This document shows, one piece after another, positions 15,175 to 23,182 of a stretch of 51,079 nucleotides of DNA (its first letter is position 1; each line of letters opens with the position of its first letter). The notes under the pieces are model-generated. The model worked only from the letters and a program-made list of their open reading frames with translations. It searched no databases and had not been told where the DNA came from. The DNA comes from Candidatus Nomurabacteria bacterium GW2011_GWE2_34_25 (GTDB lineage Bacteria; Patescibacteriota; Minisyncoccia; Phycocordibacterales; UBA9973), in contig LBPS01000003.1 in the NCBI GenBank assembly GCA_000990325.1, positions 1 to 51,079 of the forward strand, given 5' to 3'. A program made the translations under genes and the position numbers.

Positions 15175-15729
15175 ATGAATAAAGATGGTATTGAATATGC
15201 AGACGATGACAAGGAGTCAGTATGGACACTAATGAAGCTACGAGTGCCTTCTCTTGTATTAGGTCTTGTTCTTGGTGTTGCTTTGTCTTTTGTGACATCT
15301 CGGTTTGAAGAGGTTTTGGCGGTAAATATTTCCGTTGCCTTTTTTATTCCCTTTGTTGTTTATATGGCAGATGCTGTCGGTACTCAAACACAAAATATTT
15401 ATAGTAGAGATTTAAAATCGGGCAAGGCTCTCTTTCGCAAATATCTTTTTAAAGAAAGTATTTTAGGTATTACCTTGGGCTTGATCTTTGGATTAATAAT
15501 TTTTCCTGTTATTATTTTTTGGTTTAATTCTTTTGAGTTAGCTCTTGCCGTGTCTCTTTCGACATTTGGAGCTATTGCTTCAGCCCCTCTGATAGCTTTA
15601 CTTATTACTGAAGTTTTAGAATTAGAGCATCTTGATCCAGCGGTTGGAGCAGGGCCTATTGCAACAGTTATCCAAGATACAGCAAGTGTCTTGATTTATG
15701 GTTTTATTGCCAGTGCTTTAATCTTGTAA
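15175..15729 (+). CDS. MgtE-type magnesium transporter, membrane domain only
   Basis: The start is set at the ATG at 15175 because it follows a -10 box by 7 bases; a TTG at 15133 in frame lies inside the upstream terminator. The 184-residue product matches the MgtE transmembrane domain: RVPSLVLGLVLGVALSF, AFFIPFVVYMADAVGTQTQ (about 56-74), a central helix pair, and LDPAVGAGPIATVIQDTAS (about 153-171), which corresponds to the MgtE pore helix region. The cytosolic N and CBS domains of full MgtE are absent. Divalent cation transport, Mg2+ or Co2+, is likely but ungated by the usual Mg2+-sensing domains. Confidence 0.8.
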   Translation: MNKDGIEYADDDKESVWTLMKLRVPSLVLGLVLGVALSFVTSRFEEVLAVNISVAFFIPFVVYMADAVGTQTQNIYSRDLKSGKALFRKYLFKESILGITLGLIFGLIIFPVIIFWFNSFELALAVSLSTFGAIASAPLIALLITEVLELEHLDPAVGAGPIATVIQDTASVLIYGFIASALIL

Positions 15730-15780
15730 TAAAAATCCAAATAAGAAGTTTATTTATGCACTGTTTGTTTTCTGAAACTT

Positions 15781-15796
15781 TGTTATAATATATATG
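15781..15796 (+). promoter_or_regulatory. Extended -10 promoter followed by a start-stop
   Basis: TATAAT at 15784-15789 with a TTGT context just upstream. ATG-TAA follows at 15794-15799. The leader to the gene at 15837 is about 40 nt. Confidence 0.5.
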
Positions 15797-15836
15797 TAAG
15801 GTCTTTTTTATAAAAATGTAACGAATTGTTAATTAT

Positions 15837-16451
15837 ATGAGTAATCTTAAGAAAATAATAATCTGGGGATTGGTTTTGATAGCCTTTGCTATCTTTGCTT
15901 TTGGGATATCTGATAGTAAAAGGATTTCAAATAAACAAGAATTGGACAAGATTGTTTTAGAGGAAAATGCTATCACTACAGTTACACTTGATCCAGAGAG
16001 TATTGAGGCTAAGCTGAAAGAGGATTTTTCCGTTAAGGTTTATACTGATTCTTCAAACGGTAAAAAAACTTGTACTTTAAAAGTGGGATTAAGATTTTCT
16101 CCTGAACAACTCAAGGCAGGGAAATGGGAATTTGCTGATGGTTGGCTTCCTATTGTTCAGCCTGGTTATGATTTAATTGATAATAAAAATGGTTCAATTA
16201 TCAAAACAGCAGGTTTCCCTGGTTGCTGGACTGGGAAGAGACTATTGGGAACTATAACTTTTTCACCCAAGGAAAGTTCTCTTGGGAAGATTGAAGTAAG
16301 TAACAAAACCTTTGCTCTTGATGATGAAAGTGCTGATGTTTATTCTGGAAGTAGCGAAACAAAAGTGACGATATTTAATAATGACGGCACTACTCCTACC
16401 AAAGACGATTCCTTGCCAGTAGAACAAGTAACTCCTGAAAAAGTTATTTAA
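15837..16451 (+). CDS. Membrane-anchored cohesin-like protein
   Basis: The 204-residue protein has an N-terminal helix (about 5-23) as anchor and a beta-rich domain (about 55-180). The pattern resembles a cohesin-type fold: DFSVKVYTDSSNGKKTCTLKVG, FSPEQLKAGKWEFADGW, then GKRLLGTITFSPKES and GKIEVSNKTFALDDE. Two Cys (in KKTCTLK and FPGCWTG) could form a disulphide. Cohesin-like domains bind partner proteins at cell surfaces; that role here is inferred. The Thr/Pro-rich C-terminal tail looks disordered. Confidence 0.5.
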   Translation: MSNLKKIIIWGLVLIAFAIFAFGISDSKRISNKQELDKIVLEENAITTVTLDPESIEAKLKEDFSVKVYTDSSNGKKTCTLKVGLRFSPEQLKAGKWEFADGWLPIVQPGYDLIDNKNGSIIKTAGFPGCWTGKRLLGTITFSPKESSLGKIEVSNKTFALDDESADVYSGSSETKVTIFNNDGTTPTKDDSLPVEQVTPEKVI

Positions 16452-16538
16452 TATAAATGAATAATGTGATTACCTAATCAAATGAATTTAAAGTGTCGAG
16501 CTTTAAAAAATTTTATTAATTTTAAATAATTTATTTAT

Positions 16539-16679
16539 ATGCTTGGTACAATTGCAATTATATTGTTGATTTTATGGTTACTAGGTTTTATAGGGTTCCA
16601 TGTCCTGGGTGGATTTATTCACATACTTCTAGTTGTAGCTATTATTTTTTTTCTAATTCGAGTTATTCAAGGAGAATAA
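16539..16679 (+). CDS. Small lmo0937-type membrane peptide (46 residues)
   Basis: The ORF reads MLGTIAIILLILWLLGFIGF, then HVLGGFIHILLVVAIIFFLI and RVIQGE. Two hydrophobic helices end in the R-V-I-Q-G motif. This is the recognisable layout of the lmo0937/DUF5670 family of roughly 50-residue membrane peptides, found in many phyla and of unknown function. It lies between the cohesin-like gene and pyk. It is too short for most automatic gene calls. Confidence 0.8.
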   Translation: MLGTIAIILLILWLLGFIGFHVLGGFIHILLVVAIIFFLIRVIQGE

Positions 16680-16688
16680 AAGGTTTTG

Positions 16689-16697
16689 TGCTATAAT
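16689..16697 (+). promoter_or_regulatory. Extended -10 promoter TGC-TATAAT for pyk
   Basis: TG (16689-16690), C, TATAAT (16692-16697). The leader to the pyk ATG is about 70 nt and contains GCCTTACTTTGTAAGGC, a hairpin at 16718-16734. Confidence 0.6.
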
Positions 16698-16772
16698 AGA
16701 GCTTATCCAATTTATAGCCTTACTTTGTAAGGCTTATTGCATTGTTTGTTTAATAGTTAATATATTATTTTT

Positions 16773-18194
16773 ATGATCAAAAAAACAAAAATTGTAGCAA
16801 CTATAGGTCCGGCGACAACTTCAGTTGAAATGCTCTCGAAGCTTCTTAAATCTGGACTCAATGTTATGCGCCTCAATTTCTCTCATGGTGACTTTAAAGA
16901 GCATCAAGAGAGGGTAGACAATTTCAAGATAGCCATGAAAAATACTGGAATAAGAGGAGCTATCATGCAAGACTTATCTGGTCCTAAAATCCGCCTAGGT
17001 GAATTTAGTACAGAAAAAGTAATGCTCAAGACAGGGGAGATGATAACCATTACAACTAAGAAAATCATTGGTGATGAAAAAAGGGTTTCCATCAATTATC
17101 CTTTGTTTGCACGTGAAGTGAAAAAGGGAGACATGATAATGGTAGATGATGGTAAAAAGAGGTTTGAAGTAGTAAGTATAAAAGGAGAGGAAGTTTTATG
17201 TAAAATTCTCGTCGGAGGGGAGACGAAAGGGCGTCGTGGTGTTAATCTTCCCGATTCTGATATTTCAGTCAGTTCTCTGACAGAGAAAGATAAAAAGGAT
17301 ATTGAATTTGGATTCAAGAATAAAGTAGACTTCTTTGCTTTTTCTTTCGTTCGTACAAAAGAGGACGTTATAGAATTACGTGAGATTTTAAATAAAAGAA
17401 AATCAAAAGCCAAAATAATAGCCAAGATAGAGACTCCCCAAGCCGTGAAGAATATCGATGCCATACTAGAACTCTGCGACGGACTTATGGTGGCAAGAGG
17501 GGATTTGGCAATAGAAGTACCAGCGGAGAAAGTTCCTATGATACAGAAGATGCTTATCAAGAAATGTAATGATGCTGGTAAGATGGTGATCACTGCGACC
17601 CAGATGCTTGAATCAATGATCAAGAGTCCAGTACCCACTCGTGCCGAAGTTTCCGATATTGCCAACGCAATACTCGATGGTACGGATGCGGTCATGCTTT
17701 CAGAAGAGACAACCTTAGGTATGTACCCAGTTGAAGCAGTCAAAGTTATGAGTAAAGTTGCTCTAGATATAGAAGAGAATTATCCAGAAAGAGAGATTTC
17801 TTATATAAATGATAAAGGGGAGATAAATGTGACAGATTCTATTACTGGTTCTGTTGTAAAGACGGCTCATAACATAGGAGCTAAGGCGATAATCGCTCTC
17901 ACGAAGACTGGCTTTACCGCCCGCATGATATCTCGTCATAAACCAAAGTCGTTTATCATTGCTGTAACATCAGATGAGCTAACTTCAAACCAACTAGCAT
18001 TATCTTTCGGTTGTTTGCCTTTGAAGGTAGAAGAGTACAAAACAGCCTTAGATGTGGAAGTATTTAAGTCTGTCAGAACTTTCTGTATAAAGAATAATAT
18101 TGCGAACAAAGGCGACCAAGTAGTCATAGCTACTTGCTCTCAATGGGACAAAAAAGGTGGCCCTACCAACATGATAATGGTGGAGACTATTTAA
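16773..18194 (+). CDS. pyk: Pyruvate kinase
   Basis: Pyruvate kinase transfers phosphate from phosphoenolpyruvate to ADP, the final step of glycolysis. The 473-residue protein is full length. It has KIVATIGPATTS (about 5-16), MRLNFSHGD with the substrate-binding Arg (about 32-40), MQDLSGPKIRLG (about 65-76), IIAKIETPQAV with the catalytic Lys (about 211), VARGDLAIEVP (about 239-249), VITATQMLESM (about 273-283) and AEVSDIANAILDGTDAVMLSEET. The C-terminal allosteric domain is present. It is transcribed from its own promoter. Confidence 0.97.
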   Translation: MIKKTKIVATIGPATTSVEMLSKLLKSGLNVMRLNFSHGDFKEHQERVDNFKIAMKNTGIRGAIMQDLSGPKIRLGEFSTEKVMLKTGEMITITTKKIIGDEKRVSINYPLFAREVKKGDMIMVDDGKKRFEVVSIKGEEVLCKILVGGETKGRRGVNLPDSDISVSSLTEKDKKDIEFGFKNKVDFFAFSFVRTKEDVIELREILNKRKSKAKIIAKIETPQAVKNIDAILELCDGLMVARGDLAIEVPAEKVPMIQKMLIKKCNDAGKMVITATQMLESMIKSPVPTRAEVSDIANAILDGTDAVMLSEETTLGMYPVEAVKVMSKVALDIEENYPEREISYINDKGEINVTDSITGSVVKTAHNIGAKAIIALTKTGFTARMISRHKPKSFIIAVTSDELTSNQLALSFGCLPLKVEEYKTALDVEVFKSVRTFCIKNNIANKGDQVVIATCSQWDKKGGPTNMIMVETI

Positions 18195-18231
18195 TTAGCA
18201 AACTTTCTTCTAGGGGTTTTGGCTATTGTTT

Positions 18232-18240
18232 TGATATAAT
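18232..18240 (+). promoter_or_regulatory. Leaderless extended -10 promoter TGA-TATAAT
   Basis: TG (18232-18233), A, TATAAT (18235-18240), then 6 bases and the ATG at 18247. No good -35 is seen. Confidence 0.7.
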
Positions 18241-18246
18241 GTAATT

Positions 18247-18753
18247 ATGAATAAGACAATAAGTTGGTCCAAAGTTGTATTGGTCGCAATTGTGGCCGTA
18301 TACATGTTTTATTATATTACTAGTTTGTCAGATTGGCATTTTGTAGATAATGTGAATTTGATATTTCATGAAGCGGGACATGTCGTCTTTGGATTCTTTG
18401 GTGAGTTTATAAAAATATTGGGAGGAACTTTAATGCAAATTATAATACCTTCGGTATTTTCTTTGTATTTTTATAGGAAAGAGGATTATTTCTCGGCCTC
18501 TTTGCTTCTGTTTTGGCTTAGTCAGAATTTCTTTAATATATCTGTTTATGCAGGAGATGCAATCAAGATGGAGCTTCCACTTTTAGGAGGAGATAGTGTA
18601 TATCACGACTGGAACTATATCTTATCTTCTCTCAATATATTACGTTTTACTGACCAAGTAGCTTCTTTTATGTATATTATCGGCTGGATAATTTTAATAT
18701 TTGCCATTATTTACTCTTTGAAGTTTTCTTTCCGGCCAAATGACGCTATTTAA
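18247..18753 (+). CDS. HEAGH membrane metalloprotease-like protein (M50B-like)
   Basis: The 168-residue protein has about four hydrophobic segments. The second part of the first region reads NLIFHEAGHVVFGFFGEF, with the zinc-type HEAGH motif at about residues 39-43, inside or next to a helix. A later HDWNYILSSLNIL (about 121-133) supplies an Asp that could be the third zinc ligand, as in M50B-like proteins. Intramembrane or membrane-surface proteolysis is a fair inference, but non-proteolytic HEAGH proteins also exist. It is expressed from a predicted leaderless promoter. Confidence 0.6.
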   Translation: MNKTISWSKVVLVAIVAVYMFYYITSLSDWHFVDNVNLIFHEAGHVVFGFFGEFIKILGGTLMQIIIPSVFSLYFYRKEDYFSASLLLFWLSQNFFNISVYAGDAIKMELPLLGGDSVYHDWNYILSSLNILRFTDQVASFMYIIGWIILIFAIIYSLKFSFRPNDAI

Positions 18754-18829
18754 TATTTTTTTAAGTTTGTTTGTGGTATCATTATAAGTAGTAAAGTCGA
18801 GTAATTAATTTTTTTAATAAATAAAAAAT

Positions 18830-19099
18830 ATGGATGAGAAAACAAGATATGTTGCAATAATAACGGAAATTATTGCCAGACAATCAATAATATTGGGTCC
18901 AGACATAGCAGTTCTTAAGGCACGTAGTGTGGTGGGTTTGTCGGTCGACGACAAGGGTATTGTCACAGATATAAAAGGTGATGGTAATACTGTTCTTCAG
19001 CAATTAGTAAATACGTACGTAGAATTATCAGGCATGATAGTAAAAAATGCGTTAGGTTCAATTTTCGAAAAATATCCAGAAATTAATAAGGTCAATTAA
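18830..19099 (+). CDS. Hypothetical protein, 89 residues
   Basis: I do not recognise this protein. It is soluble by composition, with a helical N-terminus (KTRYVAIITEIIARQSIILG), a short beta-like centre (VVGLSVDDKGIVTDIKGDG) and a helical C-terminus (LVNTYVELSGMIVKNALGSI). It lies 24 bases before a small membrane-protein gene and upstream of a sensor kinase, so it may belong to the same transcription unit. Reading frame and codon use are like the neighbours, which supports a real gene. Confidence 0.6.
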   Translation: MDEKTRYVAIITEIIARQSIILGPDIAVLKARSVVGLSVDDKGIVTDIKGDGNTVLQQLVNTYVELSGMIVKNALGSIFEKYPEINKVN

Positions 19100-19123
19100 T
19101 ATAAGTTTTATTTTACAATTAAC

Positions 19124-19450
19124 ATGAATAATTTAATTATGACAATAATATTAGCTGTCGGATGGCCAGTTTTGATAATAGGAAGTATCTATCTTTTTAT
19201 TAAAGGTAGAGTTGTATATGCACTCGTCAAAGGGTCTCTTGTAGGGAAAGTTGTTCGTATTTTGGTTTATACTATGATGGTAGAAATGTATTCACTTGGT
19301 ATTGTAAGTACTGGATTTATGTACTGTTCCACCAAGGGAGTTTACATAGTCATACCAGTGTTTATAGTCTGGTTCATTATGTTTGTTATTACATTAAAAG
19401 TTCTTATGAACGCTGAAAAGGAAGCCAGGGCTCTAACAGGAGGGAATTAG
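19124..19450 (+). CDS. Small membrane protein of unknown function
   Basis: The 108-residue product has three hydrophobic segments (about 5-25, 46-68 and 75-97) separated by short basic loops (KGRVVYALVKGSLVGK) and ends in a charged tail. No family is recognised. It sits 16 bases before the histidine kinase gene, so a role linked to the sensor system is possible but purely positional. Confidence 0.6.
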   Translation: MNNLIMTIILAVGWPVLIIGSIYLFIKGRVVYALVKGSLVGKVVRILVYTMMVEMYSLGIVSTGFMYCSTKGVYIVIPVFIVWFIMFVITLKVLMNAEKEARALTGGN

Positions 19451-19466
19451 ATAATCTTATCTAGCT

Positions 19467-21239
19467 ATGGACTTTTTGTCTCTATTTTCTTTAATAGTTT
19501 TGATTACTACATTAGTATTTTTTGTAGCGGTTTTTTTGTTTTTGAAAAATCTTAAATTAAAAAGGGATATAAAGATTAAAGAAATTAAAGTAGAAGAAAG
19601 AAGTAAGGAGATGGACAGTAAGATGTATGAGCTTGCTATTCTAAAAGAGCTAGGGGACAGAGTAGGATACTCTCTAGATGTTCATCAGATTATGGATGTT
19701 ATTACAGGGTCTTTGCATCAGTTTATAAATTATAGTGCTGTTTCTTATATGCTTCTAGAGTCAGACAAAATATTGTTCAAAATACACCTAGAGAAGTCTG
19801 TGCATCGTGGATTTATCAACGAAGTTAGAGATAGAATGCTCAAGTCCTTGGGGGCACTGCTAGATAAAGAATTTAAAGAAAACCAAGTTGAAGAGCTTAT
19901 ATCAGGAGCAATACTCATAGAGGAAGTCAACGCACCAGTCGAATCTTTTTTCAATATCCCGCTTGTAATTGGAGGAAAAGTCGTGGGGGTTTTAACTGTA
20001 GCGGATACGCAGAATGGCCTATATAAAGAGAATGAAATGACTATTCTTTATAAGATTACGAACCAAGCCTCTTCGGCTGTTACTAAGCTTCAAGAAGTGG
20101 TTACCAACGAGAAGAGTAAGCTCAATGCGATGGTTCTCTCTATGTCCGACGGTATAGTCATGACTGATCTTGATTATAAAATACTCGTTATAAATCCAGC
20201 TGCAAGGCGTGCACTTTCCTTAGATCCAATGAAAGAAGTTACTCTTTTTGATTTTATAGATAACCTAGGTGGCAAGTTTGATATAAGAGGTAGGCTTGAA
20301 GAAAGTGTAAAATTAAAGAAAGAATATACCTCAGAGAGAATATTGCTTGGAGAAAAGTTTTTTCAAATTTTTGTTTTACCTGTCAAGAGTTCTTCTGTCA
20401 TGGGACAAGAAAGTATTACTGGTGGAGTTGTAATTTTTCATGATGTTACTTCTGAAGTGGAAGTAGAAACACTGAGAAAAGATTTTACCTCGATGCTTGT
20501 TCATGAATTGCGTTCACCTCTTGATGGAGTGAAAAAAATCAGTGAAGTTTTGAAAAATAAAAAAATAACTCAAACACCCGAAAGTTATGATGAATATATT
20601 GATCTTATTTATCGAAACTCTTCTGGAATGCTCGAGATTGTAAACGATATACTAGATGTCGCCAAGATTGAAGCCGGTAAGTTTGATATTCACAAGAAAG
20701 AAGGTGATTTTATAAAAATAATTAACGATAGGGTTAACTTTTATTCTATAACTGCTCAAAGCTCCAATATCACACTTAAGTCTTTTTTCGGTAAAGATAT
20801 TCCAGAAAAAGTTATGTTTGATTCTGAGGGGGTTGAGCATATATTAAATAATTTAATATCAAATGCTCTCAAGTATACAAATAAAGAGGGTCTTGTAGAA
20901 GTCATAACATTTTTACACAAAGAGGGGGCATCTCTGCCAGAAGAAGCAAAAATTGCTGGCTATCAATCTGTAAATTCTATTCCGTTAGATTTAGGACAGG
21001 GAACTTTTATTACAGTTATTGTAACAGATAATGGTATTGGTATAGAAGAAGAGAATATCAAGACTATTTTCAGTAAATTCAAACAATTAGATACAAAGAA
21101 TAAGGTTCCTAAGAAAAATGGGACAGGGTTAGGTTTGGTTATTGCAAAGGGTATAATAGAAGAGCACGGGGGTTCTATAGGGGTCGTTTCTAAGATAGGG
21201 GTTGGAAGTACTTTTTACTTTACAATTCCTCTTTCTTAA
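19467..21239 (+). CDS. Sensor histidine kinase (TM-GAF-PAS-HisKA-HATPase)
   Basis: The 590-residue protein has one N-terminal membrane helix (about 4-27) and a short coiled coil. A GAF-like domain follows (about 50-205, with FFNIPLVIGGKVVGVLTVAD), then a PAS domain (about 207-330, with LSMSDGIVMTDLDYKILVIN). The phosphoacceptor H-box is LVHELRSPLDG, His346. The ATP-binding domain has the N-box NNLISNALKYT, G1 DNGIGIEEEN and G2 GTGLGLVIAKG, ending in FYFTIPLS. There is no extracellular sensor domain, so signals are probably read in the cytoplasm. The receiver gene 39 bases downstream is the likely partner. Confidence 0.93.
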   Translation: MDFLSLFSLIVLITTLVFFVAVFLFLKNLKLKRDIKIKEIKVEERSKEMDSKMYELAILKELGDRVGYSLDVHQIMDVITGSLHQFINYSAVSYMLLESDKILFKIHLEKSVHRGFINEVRDRMLKSLGALLDKEFKENQVEELISGAILIEEVNAPVESFFNIPLVIGGKVVGVLTVADTQNGLYKENEMTILYKITNQASSAVTKLQEVVTNEKSKLNAMVLSMSDGIVMTDLDYKILVINPAARRALSLDPMKEVTLFDFIDNLGGKFDIRGRLEESVKLKKEYTSERILLGEKFFQIFVLPVKSSSVMGQESITGGVVIFHDVTSEVEVETLRKDFTSMLVHELRSPLDGVKKISEVLKNKKITQTPESYDEYIDLIYRNSSGMLEIVNDILDVAKIEAGKFDIHKKEGDFIKIINDRVNFYSITAQSSNITLKSFFGKDIPEKVMFDSEGVEHILNNLISNALKYTNKEGLVEVITFLHKEGASLPEEAKIAGYQSVNSIPLDLGQGTFITVIVTDNGIGIEEENIKTIFSKFKQLDTKNKVPKKNGTGLGLVIAKGIIEEHGGSIGVVSKIGVGSTFYFTIPLS

Positions 21240-21263
21240 GAATTTTATTTAATTTATTATTAA

Positions 21264-21272
21264 TGTTAAAAT
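21264..21272 (+). promoter_or_regulatory. Leaderless extended -10 promoter TGT-TAAAAT
   Basis: TG (21264-21265), T, TAAAAT (21267-21272), then 6 bases and the ATG at 21279. It would let the receiver gene be expressed separately from the kinase. Confidence 0.55.
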
Positions 21273-21278
21273 AGAAAA

Positions 21279-21668
21279 ATGAAAAAGATATTAATTATTG
21301 ATGATGATGAGGTTTTTGTAAAAACATTACAAGATTTTCTTCCAAAAGAAAAATATGAGACTGTCCATGCCAAGGACGGGGTAGAAGGTTTAGGTATTAT
21401 TGATAAAGATAGACCGAATCTCATAATTCTTGATTTATTAATGCCAAGAATGGGTGGTATGGAATTTTTAGATGATCTTCGAGAAAAGAAACTAGAAAAA
21501 GAAATTCCAATATTAATATCGTCTCAACTTTCAAAAATTGAGGATATAAGCAAGGCTATTGTGGCTGGAATGGATATTGGAGTCAAAGGGTATATTATCA
21601 AAGCCTCAGAGAATTTAGATATGATTGTTAGTGAAATAGAAAAAACTCTGGAGAAATACTCTGCTTAA
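21279..21668 (+). CDS. Single-domain response regulator
   Basis: The 129-residue protein is a receiver domain only: acidic pair in KILIIDDDE (about 3-11), phospho-acceptor Asp52 in IILDLLMPRMGG, Ser in ILISSQLS (about 82-84) and Lys in GYIIKASE (about 108). There is no DNA-binding output domain, so it acts by protein interaction or as a phosphate shuttle, in the manner of CheY or Spo0F. It is preceded by a histidine kinase and followed, 5 bases later, by a methyltransferase gene, which may be its output or may simply share the transcript. Confidence 0.93.
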   Translation: MKKILIIDDDEVFVKTLQDFLPKEKYETVHAKDGVEGLGIIDKDRPNLIILDLLMPRMGGMEFLDDLREKKLEKEIPILISSQLSKIEDISKAIVAGMDIGVKGYIIKASENLDMIVSEIEKTLEKYSA

Positions 21669-21673
21669 TATAG

Positions 21674-22360
21674 ATGACACATCAAGGAAATATATGGGAT
21701 AGGGAATACAAGAACCCTAAATTTGTAACTGGGGGTGATGAACCTCAAGCCGACACTTTGCGATTTTTAAAATTTCTCAAGAAAGAGAAAAAGTATCAAG
21801 TTTTGGATAAAGTAGTGCTAGACCTTGGTTGTGGAACCGGACGGAACTCAAATTATTTGGCAGAAATGGGCAATAGTGTTATCGGTATAGAAATATCAAA
21901 AACAGCCATTAATTTAGCTAAAAATCGAGCCAAAGATTTAGGGGTGGAAGTTGATTACAGATTAAGTGATATGGGAGATAGGTATGACATAGAAGACAAC
22001 TCTGTGGATATTATCCTAGATGTTACATCATCAAACTCACTTAATGAGCATGGAAGAGAAATATATTTAAATGAGATGAATCGTATTTTAAAAACGGGTG
22101 GATATATCTTTATACGTGCTTTATGTAAAGATGGCAATAAAAATGTGAAGAATTTATTAAAGGCAAGTCCAGGGAAAGAATATGATACCTATATAATTAA
22201 AGATATAGGTCTCACTGAAAGAGTTTTCTCTCGGGATGATTTTATAAAAATGTATAGTAAATATTTTAAAATTTTACATTTAGAAAAAAAGACAAATTAT
22301 TCTACCTTCAGTGATCGTATCTACAAGCGCGACTACTGGCTAGCTTATCTGACTAAATAA
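21674..22360 (+). CDS. Class I SAM-dependent methyltransferase
   Basis: The 228-residue protein has the SAM-binding motif I VLDLGCGTGRNSNYLAEMG (about 49-67), motif II VIGIEIS and motif IV VDIILDVTSSNSL, then ILKTGGYIFIRAL, in a standard Rossmann methyltransferase order. The N-terminus, GNIWDREYKNPKFVTGGDEP, resembles tellurite-resistance/small-molecule methyltransferases. The substrate cannot be read from sequence. It is translationally close to the receiver gene (5-base gap). Confidence 0.85.
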   Translation: MTHQGNIWDREYKNPKFVTGGDEPQADTLRFLKFLKKEKKYQVLDKVVLDLGCGTGRNSNYLAEMGNSVIGIEISKTAINLAKNRAKDLGVEVDYRLSDMGDRYDIEDNSVDIILDVTSSNSLNEHGREIYLNEMNRILKTGGYIFIRALCKDGNKNVKNLLKASPGKEYDTYIIKDIGLTERVFSRDDFIKMYSKYFKILHLEKKTNYSTFSDRIYKRDYWLAYLTK

Positions 22361-22364
22361 AAGA

Positions 22365-22373
22365 TGCTATAAT
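22365..22373 (+). promoter_or_regulatory. Leaderless extended -10 promoter TGC-TATAAT
   Basis: TG (22365-22366), C, TATAAT (22368-22373), then 6 bases and the murI ATG at 22380. Confidence 0.75.
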
Positions 22374-22379
22374 ACCCAT

Positions 22380-23165
22380 ATGACAAAAGGAAGTATTGGT
22401 GTATTTGACTCAGGACTCGGTGGTTTATGGGTTTTAAAGCATTTGAAAGATGAATTGCCAGAGTATAATTATATATTTTTGGGCGATCAGGCCAATGTGC
22501 CATTTGGGGGCAAGACTCCAGATGAGCTTTTTAATATTGCAACGAGAGCTCTTAATTATCTATATGGAGAGAAGGAATGTGCAGGAGTTATAATTGCTTG
22601 CAATACTATAAGTTCAACTATATACGAGAGGCTTCGAGATTGGAAAGATGAAAAGTATTTTGGGAAGATTTTATTTGGAATAGTTCGTCCGACAGTCGAA
22701 TCTATTGATAAAGGAAAACCAGTTGTAATATTTGCTACACCTCGTACTTGTGCCTCAGAAGTTTATGAGAATTTTCTGAAGACAAATGTTAAGAATTATA
22801 TTAAAATTCCACTACCACAACTAGCTTACTTGATTGAAAATAGGGAAGACACCCTTTCTTATATAAAATATTTTAAAGACATGATCGGAAGCGACATAGA
22901 AAGTGGGGCACTTCTTTGTACTCACTATGGAATAGTGAGGGATGACTTTAAAAAAGTTTTTCCCCAAATAAAGACATGGGTTTATCAGGAAGATTTGATT
23001 CCAGCATATATTAAAGAGTATTTTATAGAATTTCCGGATCGAGAAGCATTTTTCTCACGTGGGGGTGAATTATCTATTATAATAAATAAAGAAAGTGAAG
23101 TATTTGATAAGTTTGCAAAAGAGTGGTTTGGAGCCCATATTAAACCAGAGGTTATAAATTTATAA
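22380..23165 (+). CDS. murI: Glutamate racemase
   Basis: MurI makes D-glutamate for peptidoglycan. The 261-residue protein has IGVFDSGLGGLWVLKHL (about 5-21), DQANVPFGGKTPDEL (about 37-51), the first catalytic Cys in IACNTISST (about 77) and the second in LLCTHYGIV (about 180), with the flanking Thr-His. The second motif usually reads G-C-T-H-Y-P; here it is L-C-T-H-Y-G, a mild divergence. It is predicted to be transcribed from its own leaderless promoter inside the end of the methyltransferase region. Confidence 0.9.
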   Translation: MTKGSIGVFDSGLGGLWVLKHLKDELPEYNYIFLGDQANVPFGGKTPDELFNIATRALNYLYGEKECAGVIIACNTISSTIYERLRDWKDEKYFGKILFGIVRPTVESIDKGKPVVIFATPRTCASEVYENFLKTNVKNYIKIPLPQLAYLIENREDTLSYIKYFKDMIGSDIESGALLCTHYGIVRDDFKKVFPQIKTWVYQEDLIPAYIKEYFIEFPDREAFFSRGGELSIIINKESEVFDKFAKEWFGAHIKPEVINL

Positions 23166-23167
23166 AA

Positions 23168-23176
23168 TGATATAAT
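23168..23176 (+). promoter_or_regulatory. Leaderless extended -10 promoter TGA-TATAAT
   Basis: TG (23168-23169), A, TATAAT (23171-23176), then 6 bases and the ATG at 23183. Confidence 0.75.
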
Positions 23177-23182
23177 ACATAT

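Noticed and set aside
17096-17743. Long minus-strand ORF (215 codons) inside pyk
   Set aside because: It is the shadow of a highly conserved enzyme gene; composition is Ser-rich as expected for antisense reading.
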